Translations under genes and position numbers: made by a program
The notes under the pieces: generated by a model
Database searches by the model: none
Told to the model about the DNA's origin: nothing
Seen by the model: the letters and a program-made list of their open reading frames with translations, nothing else
Source: DAOUGC01 sp034429695
Lineage (GTDB): Bacteria; Chloroflexota; Anaerolineae; Anaerolineales; Anaerolineaceae
Assembly: GCA_034429695.1 (NCBI GenBank)
Contig: DAOUGC010000203.1
Location: 1-24,665, forward strand
Direction of reading: 5' to 3'
Length of the DNA: 24,665 nucleotides
Shown: positions 1 to 7,122 of the stretch, piece after piece
Layout of the letters: each line of letters starts with the position of its first letter
How positions within the stretch are numbered: the first letter of the stretch is position 1

Positions 1-852
1 ACGATCCTGGATGATACCCAACTGCAGTCCATGAACGCCGGTGGTATTTTCTCGGTTGGAAAAGGCAGCCAGTCTGGCCCACGTATGATTGTGATTGAAC
101 ACCCGGGCAAGGGTGGGAAAGCCGGTCAGAAACCGGTCGTTTTGGTGGGCAAGGCCATCACCTTCGATACCGGCGGTTATTCCCTCAAAGACACCGCCAA
201 CATTCAGGGCATGAAGTACGATAAATGCGGCGGCGTTAATGTAGCCGCCATCATGTCAGCAGTTGCAGCGCTGCAGCTTGACATCCCCGTGATTGGCATC
301 ATCTGTGCGGCTGAAAACATGGTGTCAGACCATGCCTACCGTCCCGATGATATCCTCACCACCCTTTCAGGCAAGACGGTTGAGATCATCACCACGGATG
401 CTGAAGGCCGCCTGGTTCTGGCGGATGGGCTTACCTATGCCCAGCAACAATACTCGCCAAGGGCAATTATTGACATGGCCACCCTCACCGGCGGTGTCGT
501 TACTGCCCTGGGGCGTGTGCGCGCTGGCATCATGGCAAACAATGATGAACTGGTTCGCTCACTCACCTCAGCCGGTGACTATACGCACGAAAGGCTGTGG
601 TCGCTGCCCCTGGATGAAGACTATTTCAACAACATCAAGGGCGATGATGCCGACCTCAAAAATTCCGGCGGTCGCGAAGGTCACCCCATCATGGGCGGCA
701 TCTTCCTCAAGCAATTTGTTGATGATGCCATTCCCTGGGCGCATCTTGACATTGCCGGTGTGGCCGACTCCCCAAAGGATCTGCCTTACTCTCCCAAGGG
801 GGCAACCGGCTTTGGCGTCCGTCTGATCTTGCAATATCTGGAAACCCTGTAA
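1..852 (+). CDS. Leucyl aminopeptidase, M17 family (5'-truncated by window edge)
   Basis: Zinc/manganese-dependent cytosolic aminopeptidase that removes N-terminal residues from peptides. The frame is open from base 1, so the N-terminal regulatory domain and true start lie outside the window; about 283 residues of the catalytic domain remain. Visible M17 hallmarks, in order, are VGKAITFDTGGYSLK (the metal-binding and catalytic lysines and first aspartate), MKYDKCGG (metal aspartate), and TTDAEGRLVLADGLTYA (the family signature, usually NTDAEGRL, with the D and E metal ligands and the catalytic Arg). The C-terminus, with GATGFGVRLILQYLE, is intact and ends in TAA. The gene converges on alaS and is followed by a strong hairpin 39 bp downstream. 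The family assignment is secure; the exact peptide specificity is not determinable. Confidence 0.95.
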   Translation, partial: TILDDTQLQSMNAGGIFSVGKGSQSGPRMIVIEHPGKGGKAGQKPVVLVGKAITFDTGGYSLKDTANIQGMKYDKCGGVNVAAIMSAVAALQLDIPVIGIICAAENMVSDHAYRPDDILTTLSGKTVEIITTDAEGRLVLADGLTYAQQQYSPRAIIDMATLTGGVVTALGRVRAGIMANNDELVRSLTSAGDYTHERLWSLPLDEDYFNNIKGDDADLKNSGGREGHPIMGGIFLKQFVDDAIPWAHLDIAGVADSPKDLPYSPKGATGFGVRLILQYLETL

Positions 853-891
853 TCCGAAGCCGGGCAAGTACCGGAATACCCATTAAAAATC

Positions 892-918
892 AACCCCCTG
901 CCGAAATGGCAGGGGGTT
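892..918. terminator. Bidirectional intrinsic terminator between the M17 aminopeptidase and alaS
   Basis: Perfect 11-bp stem, AACCCCCTGCC (892-902) pairing with GGCAGGGGGTT (908-918), around the 5-nt loop GAAAT. On the minus strand it is followed by TTGATTTTTAA, a good U-tract for stopping alaS transcription. On the plus strand the following TTGTGATTTGTT is a weaker U-rich tract for the aminopeptidase gene. The right arm of this hairpin was copied along with the alaS end in the adjacent duplication; the left arm was not. Confidence 0.85.
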
Positions 919-989
919 GTGATTTGTTCATCTACCCCAGCTTACTCTTTACGTACGGGATAACCTGTTCCAGTGCTTCCGGAAGACGC
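901..989. repeat. Tandem duplication, distal copy (alaS 3' end plus half of its terminator)
   Basis: Positions 901-989 match 1000-1088 at 84 of 89 bases with an exact offset of 99 bp. The five differences (at 907, 932, 944, 956 and 961) are all transitions. This distal copy carries the last codons of alaS and a stop (TAG at 932-934 on the minus strand) in the same reading frame as the intact gene. Confidence 0.95.
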
Positions 990-1030
990 CTCGCGTCTTC
1001 CGAAACGGCAGGGGGTTGTGATTTGTTCAT
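932..1030 (-). pseudogene. Duplicated alaS 3'-end fragment; intact 32-codon ORF directly after the alaS stop
   Basis: Reading on the minus strand, the alaS TAA (1031-1033) is followed at once by ATG AAC AAA and an open frame of 32 codons ending in TAG. Its C-terminal half, RLPEALEQVIPYVKSKLG, repeats the AlaRS C-terminus with a single V-to-I change. The frame is the same as alaS because the duplication unit is 99 bp. I read it as a duplication remnant. A short peptide made by termination-reinitiation at TAAATG, or a read-through extension of AlaRS, are possible but unsupported; no ribosome binding site beyond the coupling is evident. Confidence 0.6.
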
Positions 1031-1088
1031 TTACCCCAGCTTGCTCTTTACGTATGGGACAACCTGTTCCAGTGCTTCCGGAAGACGC
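1000..1088. repeat. Tandem duplication, proximal copy (within and just beyond alaS 3' end)
   Basis: This is the partner of 901-989. It comprises the last codons of the functional alaS plus 31 bp beyond its stop, including the right arm of the ancestral terminator (GGCAGGGGGTT) without its left arm. Between the two copies lies GCGTCTTCC (993-1001), which pairs perfectly with GGAAGACGC (981-989) across a 3-nt CTC loop, forming a 9-bp hairpin at the duplication junction. Confidence 0.95.
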
Positions 1089-3766
1089 GAGGCGTCTTTA
1101 CCGCCAGCCTGCGCCAGGTTGGGTCTGCCGCCGCCACTGCCACCCACCACCTGGGCAACCTGTTTGGCAAGCTCGCCTGCGTGCACCCCTCTTTTTACCA
1201 GGTCATCGGTTACCGCAGCGATAATCACCGGCCTGCCTTCAACAGCGCTTGCCAGAACTACAACACCGCTGGCGTGCCGTTCGCGGAACTTATCAGTCAT
1301 TTGCCTCAGGCTGTCAGCGTCAGCATTCGGCAGGTTGAGCGCCAGTACAGCCGCGTCATTGATCATCACAGCCTGATCCATATGCCCTGAAAACTCAGCC
1401 GTCACCAGCTCCTGCCGCAGTTGGGTCACCTGTTTGCCCGTTTGAGCCAGATCATCCACCACCATGCGTGTTTTCACCGGCACTTCTTCAAGCGAACATT
1501 CCAACAAGCCGGCAGCCTGCTTTAACAGTCGGAACCGTTTCTGTACCAGTTCGTAGGCAGCCCGTCCGGTGACCGCTTCAATTCGCCGCACACCCGCCGC
1601 TGCGCTGCTCTCGCTGAGGATCACAAACATACCAATATCACCTGTGTTCTCGACATGCGTGCCACCGCACAATTCGTATGAGAATGGGTCGTCACCACCA
1701 ATGCTGATGGTTCGCACGGTTTCGCCGTACTTCTCCCCAAACAACGCCATCGCGCCCTCGGCAATTGCCTGGTCGCGGGACTTCAGGACGATATTCAACC
1801 CATGATCTTCCAGAATGGCACGGTTGACACCGGCTTCAACCCGCTCAATTTCCTCCGCCGTCATACCTTCAGGATGGGTGAAGTCAAAGCGCAATCGATC
1901 AGGCGCAACCATTGAACCCGCCTGGCGGGCATGTTCACCCAGAACAGCGTGCAGTTCAGCATGTAAAAGATGTGTGGCGGTGTGGTTGCGCATGATGTCT
2001 CGCCGCCTGGCAATGTCAACTGTCGCCAGGGCAATGTCTCCAACTTTTGGAGCGCCCACAATCACCCTGCCACGATGGGCAATGACACCTGCAGCCGGTT
2101 TGAAAACCTCGGTTACCTGGATCTCCCAGCGCGGCTCATTGACCGACACAATCGAGCCGGTATCCGTCACCTGACCGCCCGATTCCACATAGAATCCCGT
2201 TGCCGGAAGGATCACCTCAACATCATTCCCCACCACTGATTGGTCAACGCTTTCACCATCCTGGATGATGCCAAGCAGTTCACCTTCAACTTCCAGGCTG
2301 TGATAAGGATCATATGCCACGCCGTCCGTTCCCAACTTGCCATTTGATTGCAGGCTCTCAAACAATGAACGGAAGACATCCACGTCCTCACCACCCAGCG
2401 GACCAAATGCCTTGCCAGCGCCAGACGCCAGCCGGTGGGTCTCCATGGCTTGCTTGAAACCAGCTTCATCCACATCCAGGTTTTCCTCACGGGCAACATC
2501 GCGCACCAGTTCGAGCGGCAGGCCGTGTGTGGCGTACAGGTCAAAGGCTTTGTCACCTTCAAGTACGGTTGCTCCGTTACGGCGCATTTCTTCCAGCATA
2601 TCTTCCAGCACGCCCATCCCGGATTCCACTGTGCGAATGAAGCGTTTTTCTTCACGGGTCAGGTTCCCCAGAATGGTGTTGCGGTTTTTCTTCAGTTCCG
2701 GGTAAAAATCTCCGTACTGATCGATGACAACCTCGGCAATTTTTGCCATGAAAGGCTCATGCAGCCCGATCTTGCCACCGAAGCGTGCTGCCCGGCGAAT
2801 GATCATGCGGCAAATGTAGTTGCGTCCGGTGTTTCCCGGCACAACCCCATCGGCGATCAGGAAGGATGCCGCCCGACTGTGATCGGCGATCACACGGTAC
2901 GGGGTGATATCGGCTTCCCGCTCCTCGATGGAATGTCCGCTCAGTTCCATCACCCGGTCCATCAGGGGCATCAACAGATCAGTGCGGTAATTGGAGTAAA
3001 CCTTTTGCATCACCGATACAATGCGCTCCAGACCCATGCCGGTATCAACATGGGTTGCGGGCAACGGCTGCAGATCGGTTGGGCTTAGGCGGTTGTATTG
3101 AATGAAGACCAGGTTCCATAACTCAGTAAAACGTCGGCAGTCCCCATTTACCCGGCATTCATGACCCGGCACCCCCTGCTTGTCGCAGAATTCAGGTCCG
3201 AGGTCAATATGGATTTCTGAGCACGGGCCACAGGGTCCAACCTCGGCCATTTCCCAGAAGTTTTCTTTACGCCCAAACGGCATGATATGTTCGGGGTTGA
3301 TCCCTGGCTGCTTGCGCCAGCAGGACGCGGCTTCTTCATCGGTGGGAACGTTACCCTTGTCATCCTGAAAATAGGTGGTCCACAGGCGGCTGCGGTCCAA
3401 CCCCCAGACTTCCGTCAGCAGTTCCCATGCCCAGGCAATGGCTTCTGCCTTGTAATAATCCCCAAAAGACCAGTTGCCCAGCATCTCAAAAAAGGTGTGA
3501 TGCGTATTATCACGGCCAACATCATCCAGATCATTATGTTTGCCGGCTACGCGCATGCACTTTTGAGAGTTCACAGCGCGCGTGTAAGGCCGATGATCAG
3601 TACCCAGAAAGACATCCTTAAACTGAACCATGCCGGCGTTTGTAAAGAGCAGGGTTTGATCTCCACCGGGAACAAGTGATGAGGATGGAACAAAAGTATG
3701 GCCTTTACCCTCAAAAAACTTGATGAATGATGCTCGAATTTCAGAACCGGTCCTGGGCTTCTCCAT
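1031..3766 (-). CDS. alaS: Alanine--tRNA ligase
   Basis: Charges tRNA-Ala with alanine and hydrolyses mischarged Ser/Gly-tRNA-Ala in the cytosol. The product is 911 residues from the chosen ATG, slightly longer than the usual ~875. The class II catalytic core covers ~1-250 (FTNAGMVQFK, then GRDNTHHTFFEMLGNWSFGDYYK, and the motif 3 region DTGMGLERI). The editing domain carries zinc-binding HTATH (H595, H599) and CGGTH (C700, H704). The C-Ala domain ends with the Gly-rich GGSGGGRPNLAQAGG. The ATG at 3766 is preferred because it begins the conserved MEKPRTGSEIRASF segment and follows AAAGGAG about 12 nt upstream; the frame stays open to 3877, but that extension crosses the promoter. It probably has its own promoter. 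A copy of its 3' end lies immediately downstream. Confidence 0.97.
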   Translation of the reverse strand: MEKPRTGSEIRASFIKFFEGKGHTFVPSSSLVPGGDQTLLFTNAGMVQFKDVFLGTDHRPYTRAVNSQKCMRVAGKHNDLDDVGRDNTHHTFFEMLGNWSFGDYYKAEAIAWAWELLTEVWGLDRSRLWTTYFQDDKGNVPTDEEAASCWRKQPGINPEHIMPFGRKENFWEMAEVGPCGPCSEIHIDLGPEFCDKQGVPGHECRVNGDCRRFTELWNLVFIQYNRLSPTDLQPLPATHVDTGMGLERIVSVMQKVYSNYRTDLLMPLMDRVMELSGHSIEEREADITPYRVIADHSRAASFLIADGVVPGNTGRNYICRMIIRRAARFGGKIGLHEPFMAKIAEVVIDQYGDFYPELKKNRNTILGNLTREEKRFIRTVESGMGVLEDMLEEMRRNGATVLEGDKAFDLYATHGLPLELVRDVAREENLDVDEAGFKQAMETHRLASGAGKAFGPLGGEDVDVFRSLFESLQSNGKLGTDGVAYDPYHSLEVEGELLGIIQDGESVDQSVVGNDVEVILPATGFYVESGGQVTDTGSIVSVNEPRWEIQVTEVFKPAAGVIAHRGRVIVGAPKVGDIALATVDIARRRDIMRNHTATHLLHAELHAVLGEHARQAGSMVAPDRLRFDFTHPEGMTAEEIERVEAGVNRAILEDHGLNIVLKSRDQAIAEGAMALFGEKYGETVRTISIGGDDPFSYELCGGTHVENTGDIGMFVILSESSAAAGVRRIEAVTGRAAYELVQKRFRLLKQAAGLLECSLEEVPVKTRMVVDDLAQTGKQVTQLRQELVTAEFSGHMDQAVMINDAAVLALNLPNADADSLRQMTDKFRERHASGVVVLASAVEGRPVIIAAVTDDLVKRGVHAGELAKQVAQVVGGSGGGRPNLAQAGGKDASRLPEALEQVVPYVKSKLG

Positions 3767-3815
3767 GTGTCGGTAAAACTCCTTTGTCACGCCGTTTCGA
3801 GTTAAGAATTTGGAA

Positions 3816-3844
3816 ATTATACGCGTAGATGAGCTGATAATCAA
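3816..3844 (-). promoter_or_regulatory. Sigma-70-type promoter of alaS
   Basis: On the minus strand, a -35 TTGATT (3839-3844), a 17-bp spacer and a perfect -10 TATAAT (3816-3821) predict a start near 3809 and a leader of about 43 nt before the alaS ATG at 3766. It lies downstream of the hairpin at 3864-3892, so alaS would be transcribed independently of the peptidase operon. Confidence 0.75.
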
Positions 3845-3863
3845 TATCCATCCGCTTAAATCA

Positions 3864-3892
3864 ATCAGGGTCGCCATTTTGACAACCCTGAT
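3864..3892 (-). terminator. Hairpin terminator of the TPR/C25 peptidase operon
   Basis: On the minus strand ATCAGGGT pairs with ACCCTGAT. The stem extends by four more pairs (two of them G-U) to a 12-bp stem around an AAAAT loop. It begins 42 bp after the peptidase stop codon. The following TGATTTAAGC is only modestly U-rich, so termination efficiency is uncertain, but its position between the operon end and the alaS promoter fits a boundary. Confidence 0.6.
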
Positions 3893-3933
3893 GGTGTGGA
3901 TGGCAGCCTCGATACCTGCCCTCTCCGTGTTGA

Positions 3934-6900
3934 TTATCTGGATACTGCCAGTTTGACCACCTTGCCATTGGCGTCAACAGTTGCCCTGGCATAATGTCGG
4001 TGAGTGTGGTTGGGCAGTTGCACCTGTTTGCTGATCGTCACCACCACCCTGCCTGCCGTATTGTAGGTGGGAACCTTGGAACCGATCTCGGAGGTCGGAC
4101 AGCGGTGGTGTTCGCCGTCACACACTTCGTGTTCCTGGCTGATGACCACAGAGGCCTCATCAAGACCTGGCAGGTAACCTTCCACCATTTGTTTGACCTC
4201 ACGCAGCATCTCACGGCTCACCCCGGGTGGAAAATCCACCCCATTGTTGCGGTCACAGATGGTCTTGAAAGCAGCATGATCGGCCGAGCGCTGTACGGTC
4301 TTGGGTTTGGCTCCCCCCCAGTTGAAGTAAATCAACGGATCCCCATACAGGACAAATGATATCAGCGTCTTCTGGTCCTCACCGTCAAGGAAGCCCTGCC
4401 TGCGGTTCATCTCCTTGGCAAGATCTGCCTTGGCTTTCATCAACGATTCACCCACAGTGTAGCCCTCTCTCAGGTTCTTCCAGAACAGATAGCCCAGCAG
4501 ATCTGCGCCAATCAACGGTGTATTAACCGATCCATAAGCGATCCCTGTTGAGCCAGCCACCGCCTGGGTTCCAATCGACAGAAAACGCAACGACATGGCT
4601 TGATCTTCTGACTTGTTGATGATGTGAGCGCCGTAACAAGCTTCGGTGAATACCACTGCCGGTGATTTTCCATTCTTCACCAGGTCTTTTGGGCTGAGTG
4701 CAATCGGATAATCGGGTCCGGTTGTACTCTCTGCCATATCGCGTTGACCGTACCAGTCGGCGCTGTCCTCCAGCCCGTGCAGGTTGTAGTAACTGATGGC
4801 TGTATCGGTAATCTTGCGATTGGTAAACGAGCCTGAGTATTCTGGCGGGGAGACCAGCAGTGAACGCCCTTCACCCACCGGACGGAAGACCGCCAGGGAT
4901 GACCGGCGCCAAACCGCCGCCGAGTAGCCAAATGAACCCGTGTAGTTCTTTTTCCCGTTGGATTTTTTCCCGGTTTTGAAGTTCCAGAAGGAATTCAACA
5001 TGTAGAGAATTTGCTTCCACCACGTTTCCTCATGATGGTAACCCGTGTGATAATCGCGCGTGCGGCGGATTTGTTCCAGCAGCAAACCGGCGTCCGGTCC
5101 GTGTTCACCCGGCAGACGACCAACCGGCCATTCTGGCACAAAATAATTGGAGTCCAGCGTGGCGTACGGGTTATCCGAGTAGATTTCCCGGTCAGCATCA
5201 TCAGTGGGGTTGGGCAACCGGTGGAATGGAACCACCTCCGGCCCACCGACAATCAGCACCGCGCCGATCATCGAACCACGCTTGCCCAGCATGACATCCA
5301 GGTCTGCCAGCGCCAGTTTGAGTTTCCAGGGGTCAATGGCATCCACCATGGGAACACCCATGCGTTGATTTCCATCCAGGCTGTCCGGCAGGAAAACCAT
5401 CGCACCCCATCCAGGACGCTGCTGCACCAGTTCCTGCAGAAGCCGCATTTCATTTTCAATCAAACCAGCGGTTTGAGCGCCATACTGGCGGGTAAGACCG
5501 GTATGGGTGGAGAAAATAACATATATTGGGAACCTTCCATCTGAGCGGCTGAGCGATGGACGTTTCATCTTCTTCGCCAGGCGTGCAAACTCTTCCTCAA
5601 CCTGGCGCAGGTTGCCGTCGCGTTTCTTGCTCCGCCGTGGAGGCAGCTCGTTTCGCTTCCCTTCACTTCCTTGTGCTTCTTCCCTCACCTCACCGGAAGC
5701 AATCGATCCTTCAGAATCCAAACCCGATTGCTCCGCTACCACATGCTCCACGGTTTCCGATGTTTGAACAGGCTCACCCTCACTTGTCGCAACCTGATTG
5801 ACGGTATGAGGATCCTCCTGGGAGGACAATAGAGTGTTTATGCGGTCTTTAAGGAAGTCCACCACATTCTGCACGGTTTCAAGGGCTTCCATGGCAAGCG
5901 GCTCACCGCTTGTTTCCCGGCCCATGTTCACACCAGGTTCCTGTTGTGAAGTGGATTCCTGGAAGATCTGTGCTTGAGCCGGTGCATTAGTCGTCGTTGG
6001 CGCTTCAACTGGAGACTGAACGGTCTCCCCGGTGACAGCCTGCGGTTCTGCGGCGAAACCCATTTGAGAGCCAAACTCACCGGTGTCAGGGTGCAGTGAG
6101 TCGATCCCCCACAACCCTTCATCCACCGGTTGGTCGGTCATTGCGCCTTCATCATATGCTGATGGTGCGCCATCGAGGAAGTCCAGCGCCATTGGCAAAC
6201 CGGATTCGGCAGAATCACCCAGGCCAGTCTCAATTGCCTCATCTTTCATCACGGGTTGATGGGCTAGCGGCAGTTCTTCCACCTCGGGTTGGCTCTCAAT
6301 AATCAGCCCACCGGCATTCAATTGATTCCAACCCAACCGTCTGGCAACATCAGAAGGGATGGGTATGTCAAATTTGATTTCCAGGTTTTCATCCCACAGG
6401 GTTTTGAAGCGGTGGTTTCTTCCCCACAGGCGCATTGGAACCTGTCCCTGTGCATCATTGGAGACGCAATGGTGTAATAATCCCACCGATTCCGGCTCAT
6501 CCTTCATCGCCAGTTGCGAAGATGCCAACGCCAACGCAAATTGAAGACATTCACCCCAGCGGGCATGGTAAAGGCTGCTCAGCCTGAAAACCGTGGCGGC
6601 ATCTTTTCGAGCGCCGGTCAGGCGCAGGTGGATCACTGCAGCCAGTGGCAGATCCATGCTCATGCCGATCACACGGTGGATGATCTGCTCAGCTTCTTCA
6701 TATTGCCCCTGCCCCATACGGTTGATTGCCTGGCGTAAATGCCTGCTCCAATCCGGTAATGAGAACACATCACTGGTTTCCTTGCCAAGCGCATAAGCAC
6801 ATGCATTGGCAATACTGGCGGGTTCGCCCAGTCTTTTTTCCAGTGCAGCAAGTTGCACCCATGCCTCGGCAAACTCAGGATCCAGCTTTACCAGTTTTCG

Positions 6901-7122
6901 CAGGATTGGGGCCGCCTGTTCATCATGGTTGTCGCCAATATGCGCTCGCGCCAGTAAGAAAGCCACACCCAGGTCGCCCGGATAAAGCGCCAACCAGTAA
7001 GCTGCCGACTGCCGTGCAAAACGATATGCCTTCCCGTCCAGCGCGGCATGCAGGATCAGCACAAACGTCTGCCGGGTAATGATATTGCCCGAAGCGAAAG
7101 AGGAGATGCCTGTGGTGGTCAT
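3934..7122 (-). CDS. TPR-containing C25 (gingipain-type) caspase-fold cysteine peptidase
   Basis: A 1,062-residue predicted cytoplasmic protein with no signal peptide or membrane segment. Residues ~20-215 are TPR-like helical repeats (such as YPGDLGVAFLLARAHIGD). Residues ~275-505 form an acidic, Pro/Ser/Gln-rich linker. Residues ~530-935 are a clan CD peptidase of C25 type: IVGGPEVVPFHRLP, then YFVPEWPVGRLPG, then NLHG with the predicted catalytic H782, then VVFTEACYG with the predicted nucleophile C829, then FVLYGDPLI. Residues ~940-1062 form an extra C-terminal module with a CDGEHHRC cluster. The start ATG overlaps the stop of the upstream TPR gene by 4 bp, implying coupled translation. 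Known gingipains are secreted, so a cytoplasmic form with a TPR arm suggests a recruited intracellular protease. CHAT peptidases share the His/Cys dyad, but the surrounding motifs favour C25. The substrate is unknown. Confidence 0.85.
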   Translation of the reverse strand: MTTTGISSFASGNIITRQTFVLILHAALDGKAYRFARQSAAYWLALYPGDLGVAFLLARAHIGDNHDEQAAPILRKLVKLDPEFAEAWVQLAALEKRLGEPASIANACAYALGKETSDVFSLPDWSRHLRQAINRMGQGQYEEAEQIIHRVIGMSMDLPLAAVIHLRLTGARKDAATVFRLSSLYHARWGECLQFALALASSQLAMKDEPESVGLLHHCVSNDAQGQVPMRLWGRNHRFKTLWDENLEIKFDIPIPSDVARRLGWNQLNAGGLIIESQPEVEELPLAHQPVMKDEAIETGLGDSAESGLPMALDFLDGAPSAYDEGAMTDQPVDEGLWGIDSLHPDTGEFGSQMGFAAEPQAVTGETVQSPVEAPTTTNAPAQAQIFQESTSQQEPGVNMGRETSGEPLAMEALETVQNVVDFLKDRINTLLSSQEDPHTVNQVATSEGEPVQTSETVEHVVAEQSGLDSEGSIASGEVREEAQGSEGKRNELPPRRSKKRDGNLRQVEEEFARLAKKMKRPSLSRSDGRFPIYVIFSTHTGLTRQYGAQTAGLIENEMRLLQELVQQRPGWGAMVFLPDSLDGNQRMGVPMVDAIDPWKLKLALADLDVMLGKRGSMIGAVLIVGGPEVVPFHRLPNPTDDADREIYSDNPYATLDSNYFVPEWPVGRLPGEHGPDAGLLLEQIRRTRDYHTGYHHEETWWKQILYMLNSFWNFKTGKKSNGKKNYTGSFGYSAAVWRRSSLAVFRPVGEGRSLLVSPPEYSGSFTNRKITDTAISYYNLHGLEDSADWYGQRDMAESTTGPDYPIALSPKDLVKNGKSPAVVFTEACYGAHIINKSEDQAMSLRFLSIGTQAVAGSTGIAYGSVNTPLIGADLLGYLFWKNLREGYTVGESLMKAKADLAKEMNRRQGFLDGEDQKTLISFVLYGDPLIYFNWGGAKPKTVQRSADHAAFKTICDRNNGVDFPPGVSREMLREVKQMVEGYLPGLDEASVVISQEHEVCDGEHHRCPTSEIGSKVPTYNTAGRVVVTISKQVQLPNHTHRHYARATVDANGKVVKLAVSR

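Noticed and set aside
906..1376. Plus-strand 156-codon frame containing a repeated peptide (DLFIYPSLLFTYG twice)
   Set aside because: It lies antisense to alaS; the internal repeat is just the duplicated alaS end read backwards. There is no ribosome binding site and no family similarity.
3767..3877. 37-residue N-terminal extension of AlaRS
   Set aside because: The extension contains the sigma-70 promoter and the Shine-Dalgarno sequence of alaS and has no AlaRS similarity; the conserved N-terminus begins at 3766.
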